From assembly GCF_025998535.1 (NCBI RefSeq), contig NZ_AP024233.1, positions 1,090,217-1,154,216 of the forward strand: a stretch of 64,000 bases of DNA. The letters run 5' to 3'. The first letter of the stretch is position 1; each line of letters starts with the position of its first letter. A model generated the notes under the pieces. It saw only the letters and a program-made list of their open reading frames with translations. It was not told where the DNA came from and made no database searches. The position numbers and the translations under genes are program-made. The stretch comes from Desulfolithobacter dissulfuricans. GTDB lineage: Bacteria; Desulfobacterota; Desulfobulbia; Desulfobulbales; Desulfobulbaceae. This document shows positions 55,556 through 64,000 of the stretch, in pieces.

Positions 55556-56160
55556 GTGACAACTATCCGCCCAAAAGCTATTCCCAGGCAACGACCTTGT
55601 GGCGGAGCCGGGAAGAAGATTGGGTGCAACCAGGGTGTTGCACCAGGGGGGTGGCTTGTAATCGGGCTCCGGACAGTTCTTTTTTGCTGCATCCAGGCAG
55701 CGGCGTGGGGCATGTTTTCCCTGATTCTCCTCCTCTCTGTTCCAGACGCTGCCTGGGCTCTGCAGTCCCATGGTCCCCCGAGGGACTCTATGTCCACCAG
55801 ATGGCCCATGTGTTTTTTATCTGTGCCATGGGTTACCTGTTCTGGGACATCCGTCGGACTTCGTTTTCCGGGCGGGGCTGGGGCTATCTGCAGATATTCT
55901 GCATCTTCATGATCGCCTGGAATATTCTCGCCCTGACCGGCCATGCGGCCGAACTGTTGCTTACGACCGAAGATTTTGTCTTTGGCAACGACCAGGTGCC
56001 GACCCACCTCATCGGCGAGGTGAACGCGGCCAAAATCATCTATTTTTTCGGTAAGCTGGATCATCTTCTCTGTGTGCCGGCCCTGCTCTTTCTCTTCCTG
56101 GGTCTGCGTTCCTTTTATCAAAATATTGAAAACAGTGACGACCAGGAGGGCAAACCGTGA
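55556..56160 (+). pseudogene. small membrane sensor protein, frameshifted at a C run
   Basis: GTG at 55556 has AGGAG eight bases upstream; ATG 55712 is the alternative and begins directly with the signal-like MFSLILLLSVPDAAWA. The frame breaks at CCCCC (55775-55779); one added C joins it to three further hydrophobic segments ending at 56160 (201 residues). Histidines lie in or near membrane helices (VHQMAHVFF, LTGHAAELL, KLDHLLCV), which might bind haem or a quinone. Family unknown. Overlaps the kinase gene, so it probably forms the sensing part of that kinase. Confidence 0.65.
55625..55642. promoter_or_regulatory. candidate operator site 2
   Basis: TGCAAC-CAGGGT-GTTGCA, same half-sites and 6-bp spacing as site 1, with pairing extended to GGTGCAAC/GTTGCACC. 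It lies about 140 bp downstream of the promoter, within the first codons if translation starts at 55556, or in the leader if it starts at 55712. Confidence 0.5.
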
Positions 56161-57719
56161 ATCTGCCGCTCCAGGTCACCATAGTCACCGACATGCTGGG
56201 CTCGGTCACAAATATCGTTCTGGCCGTCTTTTCGCTTCGCTACGCCTATCTGCTGACCAGAAGACAGCCCGACAACTTCCTCTGGGGTTTTCTCTTCTAT
56301 TTCTGCGTCGCCCTGGTGGCCTTCTCCATTTCCCGGGCTGCGGGCCATATTGTCAAGCAGCTTCTCATCTTTTCCGGCAATGGGAATATCTGGACCATGA
56401 TCGCCCCGTTTTCTGGCGGATTCAATACGCTGCTGCTTATTTCGGTCTCCGCAGTCACGGTGTTTTACCACAAGGGGGTTGAAGCCTATCATGCGGTGGA
56501 ACTGCGGGCCGCCAAGCTCAAGGAGGCCAACCAGCGCCTTGAAATAGCGGCCAAGGAACTTCGCGAGCTGAACCTGCACCTGGAGGAAAAGATCGAGGAG
56601 CGCACCGCCGAGCTGGCCAAGTCGGAAAAGAAATTCCGCCACCTCTTTTCCAACTCCAAGGATATGGTCTTCTTCTGCGATACCCATCAGCAGCTCATGG
56701 ATATCAATGAGTCGGGCCTGGAGATGCTGGGCTATGACCCCAGCGACGCACCCCAGCTCAACCTCTACAAGATCTTTCATAACGAAGACGATATTTTCAC
56801 CTATTTCGAGACCATGCACGAGAAGGGTTTTATCAAGGATTTCGAGGTGGAGTTCGAAAGGCGGGACGGCTCGATCATAAACGTACTCCTCTCGGCCACA
56901 GCCATCTTTGACGAGAAGGGTGAGATGATAGGCTGCGAGGGAATAGCCAAGGACCTGACCCGGGTCAAGACCATGATGCAGCAGCTGGTGGCCAGCGAAA
57001 AGATGGCCTCGGTGGGCCAGATGGCCGCCGGTGTGGCCCATGAGATCAATACCCCGCTGGGAATCATACTTGGTTACACCCAGCTGATGATGGACGATTT
57101 TCCCGAGGATTCCGAGGTCTACCAGAACCTGGCGGTCATTGAGCGCCAGACCAAGGCCTCACGCAAGATAGTGGCCGATCTGCTCAAGTTTTCCCGCCAG
57201 TCCGAGTCGGCCAGGGAGAATCTTTCCCTGAACGAGATACTTACCGATGTGATCGCGGTGACCGAGCACAGTCTCAACCTGGACCATATCCAGGTACATC
57301 TCGACCTGGATCCGGACCTGCCGGAGGTGGTCGGCGATGCTGAAAAGCTGAGGCAGGTTTTTGTCAATCTCATCAACAACGCCCGCCATGCCATGGAGGA
57401 AGAGGGACGGGGGGATCTCTATCTCTCCACCTACTATGACAGGGAGGACAACATGGTGGTGGCCGAGGTGAGAGACACCGGGCATGGCATACCAGAAAAG
57501 GTCAAGGCCAAGATCTTTGACCCGTTTTTCACCACCAAGGCTGTCGGCAAGGGTACGGGGCTTGGACTCTCGGTTTCCTATGGCATCATCAAGGATCATG
57601 GGGGCATCATCGAGGTGGAGAGTCCGGTGAAGGACCGTGATACAGGACAACAGATTCAGGGAACCAGGTTCAGAATCCTGCTGCCGCTGGCCCAGGAGCC
57701 GGACCCGGTCGCCCTGTGA
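56157..57719 (+). CDS. membrane PAS sensor histidine kinase
   Basis: 520 residues from GTG 56157 with AGGAGGG upstream. Three hydrophobic helices in the first ~110 residues, a coiled coil (~115-160), PAS domain, HisKA with phospho-His in [10 protein letters not shown], and HATPase with NLINNARHA and [11 protein letters not shown]. The NtrB-like core fits partnership with the NtrC-type regulator at 53469 and the receiver encoded next. Coupled to the small membrane protein upstream. Confidence 0.92.
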   Translation: MNLPLQVTIVTDMLGSVTNIVLAVFSLRYAYLLTRRQPDNFLWGFLFYFCVALVAFSISRAAGHIVKQLLIFSGNGNIWTMIAPFSGGFNTLLLISVSAVTVFYHKGVEAYHAVELRAAKLKEANQRLEIAAKELRELNLHLEEKIEERTAELAKSEKKFRHLFSNSKDMVFFCDTHQQLMDINESGLEMLGYDPSDAPQLNLYKIFHNEDDIFTYFETMHEKGFIKDFEVEFERRDGSIINVLLSATAIFDEKGEMIGCEGIAKDLTRVKTMMQQLVASEKMASVGQMAAGVAHEINTPLGIILGYTQLMMDDFPEDSEVYQNLAVIERQTKASRKIVADLLKFSRQSESARENLSLNEILTDVIAVTEHSLNLDHIQVHLDLDPDLPEVVGDAEKLRQVFVNLINNARHAMEEEGRGDLYLSTYYDREDNMVVAEVRDTGHGIPEKVKAKIFDPFFTTKAVGKGTGLGLSVSYGIIKDHGGIIEVESPVKDRDTGQQIQGTRFRILLPLAQEPDPVAL

Positions 57720-57763
57720 ACCAAACTGGCAAGTACTACATCAACAACCAAGGAGGAAAAACA

Positions 57764-58150
57764 ATGGCTGAGATACTGGCACTCGATGATGTTCAGGACG
57801 CAACCGTCCTTATCGGAAAGATTCTTTCCAAGAAAGGACATAACGTTCACACCTTTACCGAGGAAGATGACGCGGTGAACTTTGCCAGGGAAAACAAGGT
57901 CGATCTGGCGATTCTCGATATCAAGCTCAAGAAGATGAGTGGAGTGGAGGTTCTGGCCCTGCTCAAAGACATCAACCCGGACATGCATGCCATCATGCTC
58001 ACCGGGTATCCCACGGTGGAAACAGCCAGGGAGGCGATCAGCCTGGGAGCCGATGAGTACTGCGTCAAACCCATTGATCGCGATGAACTGGAAGAAAAGG
58101 TTGAAAAGGTCCTGAACTCAAAGATCAAGGCAGGAACAGGGCAGATCTGA
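57764..58150 (+). CDS. single-domain response regulator
   Basis: 128 residues from ATG 57764 with AGGAGG seven bases upstream. Receiver only: acid pair in ALDDVQ, phospho-Asp in LAILDIKLKKMSG, Thr in MLTGYP and Lys in CVKPIDRDE. No output domain, so it acts by phosphorelay or protein contact between the neighbouring kinase and another protein. Confidence 0.92.
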   Translation: MAEILALDDVQDATVLIGKILSKKGHNVHTFTEEDDAVNFARENKVDLAILDIKLKKMSGVEVLALLKDINPDMHAIMLTGYPTVETAREAISLGADEYCVKPIDRDELEEKVEKVLNSKIKAGTGQI

Positions 58151-58171
58151 TCTGTCAGGCGGGAAAAGGAT

Positions 58172-59842
58172 ATGGTACCAGCCAGCAGACCGACAAGACA
58201 GCAGGAGTTTCTGAAGGTATTTCAGAAAGTCACCAAGCTGATTTCAATGGTTCTCGATCACCAACAGGTGATGGATACCATTGTCCGCAGCCTGCCCGAC
58301 CTGCTTGATGTGGATGCCTGTACCATCCGTCTGCTCGATGCCTCCAGCAACACCTTTGTTCTCGGCGCGGCCTACGGTCTGTCCATGGAGTATCTCTCCC
58401 GTCAGTCCATCGACACCGAAGAGACCATGGAGATGATCAAATCGGGCTACCCGGTGGCCAAGACCGATCTGGACAAGGATCCCAGTTATGCAGACCGGGA
58501 AGCCGCCAGTCGCGAGGGGATCAAGTCGGTCCTGACCCTGCCCATCCTGTTCCAGGATTCCATCATCGGCATCATGCGGCTCCTGACCAGGTCCAACCGG
58601 GTTTTTTCCGCCGAGGAGGTCTCCTTTTCCATGGCCCTGGCGGAACAGGTGGGCATTGCCATATCCAATGCCCGGATGTTCAGGGAGATGGAAAACCAGG
58701 TGGATTTCATGAAGGAGGTCCAGGACATTTCCCGCCTGGTCAACTCCACTCTGGACCTGGATACGGTCCTCAATACCATCGTCGAGCGGGTGCCCCGCTC
58801 CATCGGCGCCATGGCAGCCTCCATCAGGCTTCTCAACCCGCAGACCAACAAGCTGGAGCTGGTGGCCTCCTATGGTCTCTCTGACCGTTATCTCCAGCGG
58901 GGCCGGATCGAGGCGGAAAAGAACGTGGTCATGGTCCTTTCCGGTGACCCGGTGGCCATCTACGATGTGGCCAACGACGAGCGGGTCTTCTACAAGGAAC
59001 ACATGGAAGAGGAGGGGATCAAATCGCTGCTTGCCGTGCCGATCAAGGTGGGCCAGGAGGTCATCGGTGTCCTGCGGATACTGACCGATGAACACCACTG
59101 TTTCACCTCCTCGGAGGTCAACTTCGTCTCCACTGTAGCCGAGTCCAGCGGTACGGCCATCCAGAATGCCCGGACCTACCAGAAGATGAACCTGCTCTTT
59201 GCCCAGATCGAGGAAAACGAGCGGTTTTTAAGTGACATTCTGGACTGTATCCGCCCGAGGCTCGTGGTGGTCGACCGTCAGAAACATGTGGTCCTTGCCA
59301 ACCGGGTCATGCTTGAAGAGCTGGGGTTGCCCGAAGGGGAGGTTCTGGGGATGGATTATCACGATCTCTGCCCGGCCACCGAGGATCTGGACGAACCTTG
59401 CCCGGTGGACCGGGTCTTAGCCACCGGCGAGGTCGCCACCCAACTGCACCGGATGACGGTGGATGGCGAGGTACGCTGGTACGAACGGACTGCGTCCCCC
59501 ATGCTCGATCCCGACGGGAATGTTCAGTATGTAATCGAGATCATACGTGATGTGACCACCAAGCGGCGTCTGGAGGAAGAGCAGATGGAGCGGATCAAGC
59601 TCCAGAGCGTGGTGGAGATGGCCGGCACCGTGGCCCATGAGATCAACTCTCCGCTCTTCGCTGCCCTCGGCACGGCCCAGCTGCTCCAGGAAGATCTGCC
59701 CGGGGAAGAACACAGGCAGGAGCTGGACACGGTTATCCGCAATCTGAAAACCATCAGCGAGCTGACCCGGAAAATGACCAGCATGACAGGGTTTGAAAGC
59801 CGGGACTATGTGGGCGAGACAAAGATTGTCGAGCTCAAATAA
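58172..59842 (+). CDS. GAF-GAF-PAS-HisKA protein lacking a kinase ATPase domain
   Basis: 556 residues. Two GAF domains (~20-165 and ~190-345), a PAS domain (~360-465) and a HisKA-like dimerisation helix with MAGTVAHEINSPLF; the protein stops about 75 residues later with no N, G1 or G2 box, so it cannot bind ATP as a kinase. It may be phosphorylated by the adjacent kinase or act as a sensor or adaptor in the same relay. The frame is clean and ends normally. Confidence 0.85.
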   Translation: MVPASRPTRQQEFLKVFQKVTKLISMVLDHQQVMDTIVRSLPDLLDVDACTIRLLDASSNTFVLGAAYGLSMEYLSRQSIDTEETMEMIKSGYPVAKTDLDKDPSYADREAASREGIKSVLTLPILFQDSIIGIMRLLTRSNRVFSAEEVSFSMALAEQVGIAISNARMFREMENQVDFMKEVQDISRLVNSTLDLDTVLNTIVERVPRSIGAMAASIRLLNPQTNKLELVASYGLSDRYLQRGRIEAEKNVVMVLSGDPVAIYDVANDERVFYKEHMEEEGIKSLLAVPIKVGQEVIGVLRILTDEHHCFTSSEVNFVSTVAESSGTAIQNARTYQKMNLLFAQIEENERFLSDILDCIRPRLVVVDRQKHVVLANRVMLEELGLPEGEVLGMDYHDLCPATEDLDEPCPVDRVLATGEVATQLHRMTVDGEVRWYERTASPMLDPDGNVQYVIEIIRDVTTKRRLEEEQMERIKLQSVVEMAGTVAHEINSPLFAALGTAQLLQEDLPGEEHRQELDTVIRNLKTISELTRKMTSMTGFESRDYVGETKIVELK

Positions 59843-59864
59843 GAGAGGCAGGAAGGAAAACAAC

Positions 59865-60011
59865 ATGATCCATGCGCGGAAACGGTTCTGTGCTGCAACC
59901 CATCTGTCCGGTTTTCGCGGGAGCCGGACTGGCTTGAACAAAGGAGGTGCACGTCAACAGGTTAAGGAAAGAGTGTTGTCCGGTCTCAAACATGAAATGT
60001 TTGTTTATTGA
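59865..60011 (+). CDS. possible 48-residue basic small protein
   Basis: ATG 59865 with AAGGAA eight bases upstream; peptide MIHARKRFCAATHLSG... is basic, with no recognised family. A short hairpin CAAACAT/ATGTTTG (59987-59993, 59997-60003) ends it, and may attenuate transcription into the exporter gene. Coding status is uncertain. Confidence 0.3.
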   Translation: MIHARKRFCAATHLSGFRGSRTGLNKGGARQQVKERVLSGLKHEMFVY

Positions 60012-60074
60012 AACTGGCCGGGGACAAGATCTCCCCAGGTGGAAGGTTCACAAAACATAACAAGGAGGAGCTGT

Positions 60075-61765
60075 ATGAAGCGAATATCACTATTACTCGG
60101 AGTCATTCTGGCGAGTCTGCTGCTCGTAAGTTCGGGGGCAATGGCACTGGATGCCAAGCTGACTTCCCAGAAGGTAAAAGCCGGCAAGCCGATCACGGTT
60201 TCAGGCACTATCGAACCCGGACAGGACCTGTTCGTGGTTATCAATACCCAGAAGATGTTCAGGCCATCTGAGGCCCCTGGCCCCAAGGAAAAAGCCCGGC
60301 TGATGAAAGGCAAGAAGGGTAAGAACGCCTTTGGCGATACCCCTATACCGCCGAACTACTATGTGATCACCAATGTGCCGGAAAAACTGGCAACCCCTAA
60401 AGAAGCCTGGAAGGGTCAGACCAAGGGCATCTTCGCTTTTCCGCCTTTCAAGTACAAGGTTGAGGTCAACAAGATAAAGAAATGGAATGAGATCGACGAT
60501 TCGGTCAAGGCCATGCTCGGTCCGATCACCTCGGAGATGCAGTGGAAGTTCCTGATCTATGTTCATGAGAAGAAGTTCGGTATCAATACGGTCTCCAAGG
60601 AGAAACCCCTTGGTGGCGGTAATGCCCGGATGATCATGACCGACTACAACAAGCAGCCGAAAAAATGGAACGAAGGTGTCAGCCTGACCCTGGACAAGAA
60701 TACCGGTAAGTTCTCGGTCACCATGACGCCGTACAAGAACATCGCTCCCAATGCGGCGCTGGATGTGTATGTCAACGGACAGAAGGTTGATACCTTTACC
60801 ATTCAGAAATCCACCTTCTTCTTCAAAACCGCCAATGTCTACATGAATCCGCTGATCGTCTTTGGCGGCGCGTTCCTCATCGGCGTCCTGTTCGTTATCA
60901 TGGGTGCCGCCGGTGGTCTGTTCACCGCGGCCTTCCAGATCACGGTCATCGGAACCAAGGGTCCGGTCGGTATCAACGCCGGTAACACCATCAAGCCGAC
61001 CAACCTGTTCCTGACCCTGTGTTCGCCCATCACAGGTCTGATGACCTACTTCAAGGAAAAAAGGTTCGCCTACCCGGTGGCCATCCCCTTTGCCATCGGT
61101 ATCGTTACCGGCGCCTTTTTTATCGGCCCCCGCTGTCGGCTAAGTATCTGAACCTGGCGGCCTTCAAGTTCTATCTCGGTATCATCTGTCTGGTTATCGG
61201 TATCAAGCTCTTCACCGAGTCCCTGCCGAGTTCCATTGAGAAGAAAAAGGCCATGAAGGCCATTGTCCAGAAGTTCAACGCCGCGGTCAAGGAAGCCAAG
61301 GAATCCGGTAAGGCCATGGAGATGGGTAAAATCGAATTTGATAAATTCAACTTCATTTCCTTCAACATGCGTTTCTGGGGTGAGACCTTTGTCGCCCGGC
61401 CGCTGATGATGCTCATCGGTGGTATCGTCATGGGTGTGATCGCCTCCTCCTTCGGTGTCGGCGGTGGCTTCATGTTCATGCCGTTCATGACCACCCTGGT
61501 GGGATATCCCATGTATCTGGCCGTACCCATAGCCCTGGCCGGTACCTTTGCCACCTCCACCGGTGCCATTGCCAAGTACGCGCTCATGGGATACCAGCCC
61601 GACTGGATCATGGCGGCTCTCATTGCTGCCGGCGCCATGTGCGGTGGTATGGTCGGTCCCAAGATCCAGAAGAAGCTTCCGGAGATTTTCCTGAAACGGA
61701 TGCTGGCCCTGGCACTTATCATTGTATTCATGAAGTACACAAAACTGCTGGTATTCCTGCGCTAA
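60075..61765 (+). pseudogene. TauE/SafE-family exporter with periplasmic domain, frameshifted at a C run
   Basis: Signal peptide (LLLGVILASLLLVSSGAMA), a periplasmic domain of ~210 residues, then TauE-type membrane segments (GAAGGLFTAAFQ, and later SSFGVGGGFMFMPF and FATSTGAIAKYAL). The frame breaks at CCCCC (61127-61131); one added C gives a continuous 563-residue protein. TauE/SafE proteins export sulfite, sulfoacetate or related anions; the extra exported domain may bind the substrate. AGGAGG precedes ATG 60075. Probable sequence error. Confidence 0.85.
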
Positions 61766-61809
61766 GGCTGCCAGAACCATATCAGGTGCTTTTTCAGGCA
61801 CCACTTTTC

Positions 61810-61839
61810 GGGGAGACGGGCATCATGGCCCGTCTCCCC
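61810..61839. other. perfect 12-bp hairpin without U tract
   Basis: Arms 61810-61821 and 61828-61839 with a 6-nt loop in the 117-bp gap between the exporter and molybdoenzyme genes. With no run of T after it, it may serve as a processing or partial-termination site. Confidence 0.5.
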
Positions 61840-61881
61840 AACCTTTGCTTGTTTTGTCTGTGACCCAAGAAGGAGATAATC

Positions 61882-63999
61882 ATGAAGAAATCTGTGTACT
61901 CGATATGTGGCATGTGCACGGTTCGTTGTCCGATCCGGGTTGAGGTTGAGGATAACAAGGTGACATGGATCGAGGGCAATCCACATCTGCTCGACAGTGC
62001 CCTGTGCGCCAAGGGGTCGGCCGGTGTCGCTCTGGTAAATGATGATGAGCGGCCCAGGCAACCCTTGATCAGAGAAGGCGGGCGTGGAGCCGGACGCTGG
62101 CAGAAGGTGAGCTGGCCGACCGCCTATGACTACATCGCCGAGAGGCTGAAAAAGATCAAGGCCGACTATGGTCCCGAGTCGGTGGTACTGTCTTCACGCG
62201 GGGGACCATGGCAATCCATGTATAAGACCTTTATCCATGCCTTTGGATCGCCAAATTACACTAACCACGATTGCACCTGTGGTCGTAATACCCACCATGC
62301 CAGTCTTTCTCTAAATGGTGTCGGCCGGAAGGGCTTTATCTATGATATAAAAAATGCCAAACATCTGGTCTGTTTCGGGCGCAATTACTTTGCCTCGTTG
62401 CAGATAGCTCAGAGTAACCAGGTGCTTGACATGCTGGACAAGGGCGGGCGTCTTACTTATGTCGATGTCCGACAGACCATGACCGGCATCAAGGCAACCC
62501 GGTTTTTTCAGGTTCGCCCCGGTACCGACTATGCCCTGACGCTGGGCATGATCCATGAGATCATCAAGCGCGGGCTGTATGACAAGGAATTCATCGACCG
62601 GTATGTGAGCGGCTTTGACGAACTGTGCAGCTTCATCGAGGAATACACTCCGGCCTGGGCGGCCAAGGAGTGCGGGGTCAAGGAAAAGGCCATCAAGGAG
62701 TTTGTCGACGAGGTGGCCGAAGATATGCCCCGGGTCATCTTTCATCCGGGCTGGAACCTGTCGCGCTACAAGGATTCGTTTTACGCCAGCAGGGCCCTCC
62801 ACATCCTCAATGTTCTGATGGGCAATATCGAGATCGAGGGCGGGCTGATCATTCCCAAGGGGGCGGGCGACTGCGGTTTTTCCGGTATTCGCAACCTGGA
62901 CTGTCCCAAGCCCGATATCAAGAGGGGCGACGGAGTGGGGTGGAAATACACCCATTTCGACAAAGGCCCCGGCCTGGCTCACCTGTTCTTCGATGCCATG
63001 CGTACCGAAGATCCCTATCCGATCAAGGCCTGGATCGCCATGCGTCATGATCCCTTTGCCTGCATGCCCGATCCCCAGCGCCAGAAACTCTACTTTGACA
63101 ACTGTGATCTCCTGGTCTCCATCGATACCCATTACAGCGAGTTTGGCTGGTATGCCGACGTGATCCTGCCGGAATCCACCTACCTGGAAAGGGATAATCC
63201 CATCTGCCTGCAGAAAGGAACCAAGCCCAGGCTGGCGGTGCGGCGCAAGGCTCTGGAGCCCCGTTTTGACACCAAGCCCGGCTGGGAGATTTTCAGGCAG
63301 TTGGCTGAACGCCTCGATATCGGCGAATACTTTCCCTACAATACCATCGAGGAACTCTACGAGTGGCAGCTTGAGGGAACCGGCTACACCATCGAGGATT
63401 TTGAAGAAAAGGGATTCATTGAGCTCACCGACAAGCCGCTGCCCCTGTATGACCGCGACAAGCTGGACGGGCAGTTCAAGACGCCTTCCGGCAAGATCGA
63501 GATCATCAGCAGTAAACTCGAAGAAGCCGGTCTGCCGTCGCTTAAGCCCTACAAATCGCCCAACAAGCCACCCAAGGGCATGTTCCGGCTGGTCTACGGC
63601 CGTTCGGCGGTTCATACCCACAGCCATACCATCAACAATCCGCTCCTTGAGGAACTGATGCCGGAAAACACCCTGTGGATCAACCACCGGGCAGCGGCCA
63701 AGCTCGGGATCGAGGACGGCGACATGGTCGAGGTAACGGCTCAGAACGCCAGCTACTCAGGCACTGTTCAGGCCCACGTGACCGAGTTTATCCACCCGGA
63801 ATGTGTCTATACCGTGCATGGCTTCGGCCGTCAGGTCCCGCTGCAGAGCCGCGCCTATCATGCGGGTATCAGTGATCAGAAATTGATGGCCGGATTACTG
63901 GATAACTGGGACCGGGCCGGGGGTGCCATCAACCTCTGCGAAGCCCTGGTCTTTGTGAAGAAGAGTAGCCGGAATCCGAAGAGGAGGGTTGAGTTATGA
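61882..63999 (+). CDS. molybdopterin oxidoreductase, PsrA/PhsA-like, without Tat signal
   Basis: 705 residues, starting at MKKSVYSICGMCTVRCPI, which directly provides 4Fe-4S ligands (CxxCxxxC plus the Cys in ALCAKG). No signal sequence precedes it, so the enzyme is probably cytoplasmic, unlike classical PhsA/PsrA. A Cys-containing Mo-ligand region lies in TNHDCTCGRNTHHA and the C-terminal domain has HTHSHTINNP. Likely acts on a sulfur compound given the exporter upstream; arsenate or tetrathionate-type substrates remain possible. Stop overlaps the next start. Confidence 0.85.
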   Translation: MKKSVYSICGMCTVRCPIRVEVEDNKVTWIEGNPHLLDSALCAKGSAGVALVNDDERPRQPLIREGGRGAGRWQKVSWPTAYDYIAERLKKIKADYGPESVVLSSRGGPWQSMYKTFIHAFGSPNYTNHDCTCGRNTHHASLSLNGVGRKGFIYDIKNAKHLVCFGRNYFASLQIAQSNQVLDMLDKGGRLTYVDVRQTMTGIKATRFFQVRPGTDYALTLGMIHEIIKRGLYDKEFIDRYVSGFDELCSFIEEYTPAWAAKECGVKEKAIKEFVDEVAEDMPRVIFHPGWNLSRYKDSFYASRALHILNVLMGNIEIEGGLIIPKGAGDCGFSGIRNLDCPKPDIKRGDGVGWKYTHFDKGPGLAHLFFDAMRTEDPYPIKAWIAMRHDPFACMPDPQRQKLYFDNCDLLVSIDTHYSEFGWYADVILPESTYLERDNPICLQKGTKPRLAVRRKALEPRFDTKPGWEIFRQLAERLDIGEYFPYNTIEELYEWQLEGTGYTIEDFEEKGFIELTDKPLPLYDRDKLDGQFKTPSGKIEIISSKLEEAGLPSLKPYKSPNKPPKGMFRLVYGRSAVHTHSHTINNPLLEELMPENTLWINHRAAAKLGIEDGDMVEVTAQNASYSGTVQAHVTEFIHPECVYTVHGFGRQVPLQSRAYHAGISDQKLMAGLLDNWDRAGGAINLCEALVFVKKSSRNPKRRVEL

Positions 64000-64000
64000 A
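63996..64000 (+). CDS. start of next gene (cut by window edge)
   Basis: ATGA at 63996 overlaps the molybdoenzyme stop and GAGGAGG lies eight bases upstream, so a coupled gene begins here. In related operons this position encodes a 4Fe-4S ferredoxin subunit, but no coding sequence is visible. Confidence 0.5.

Overview
The window reads as a chromosomal segment of a GC-rich, strictly or facultatively anaerobic, respiring bacterium. I infer Desulfobacterota (delta-type sulfate/sulfur metabolisers, possibly Desulfobulbales-like) from the multihaem c cytochromes, a selenocysteine formate dehydrogenase with HydB/HydG-type partners, NrfC/NrfD quinol modules, a TauE-type exporter beside a polysulfide/thiosulfate-reductase-like molybdoenzyme, and many two-component proteins. 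No rRNA or marker gene fixes the taxon.

Layout. 0-5 kb: tryptophan genes trpE-G-D-C-F (no trpB/trpA). 5-7.2 kb (minus): RlpA-like lipoprotein and a nine-haem cytochrome lipoprotein. 7.27-12.79 kb: tRNA-Thr(CGU) carrying a 5.4 kb AT-rich integrative element with integrase, excisionase, a winged-helix protein, paired att sites and integrase-arm-like repeats. 13.4-18 kb: AzlCD exporter, a cold-shock/RNA-remodelling trio (Csp, DEAD helicase, RRM protein) and a PilZ-like protein. 18.5-22.5 kb: selenocysteine formate dehydrogenase operon with SECIS. 22.5-32 kb: mixed housekeeping genes (YjbQ, DUF255, K+ channel, UDP-sugar dehydrogenase, QueD, DUF1015, tRNA methyltransferase-like, ComM). 32.4-38.6 kb: periplasmic nitrate reductase operon napD-napA-cytochromes-nrfC/nrfD-like. 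38.7-40.7 kb: a group II intron inserted in a long palindrome. 41-55.3 kb: hybrid sensor kinase, then a phosphotransfer-rich run (HPr, EI, ThiL, PEP-synthase-like phosphotransferase, phosphatase-YkgJ fusion, sigma-54 response regulator, YkgJ protein). 55.3-64 kb: a probable sigma-54 operon of membrane sensor, histidine kinase, receiver, GAF/PAS protein, TauE-like exporter and a cytoplasmic molybdopterin oxidoreductase; the next gene begins at the window edge.

The most notable signals are (i) two copies of an 18-bp palindrome TGCAAC-N6-GTTGCA flanking a sigma-54 promoter just downstream of an NtrC-family regulator gene; (ii) group II intron boundaries that can be read exactly because splicing the exons together restores a 26-bp perfect inverted repeat, implying an unusual 3' extension; (iii) an att duplication whose tRNA T-stem shows a compensatory base-pair swap; and (iv) a PEP-synthase-like protein that lacks the PEP-binding barrel and carries an unfamiliar C-terminal domain. 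Six genes are each broken by loss of one base from a G or C run, which looks like a systematic sequence error and affects how those genes should be read.
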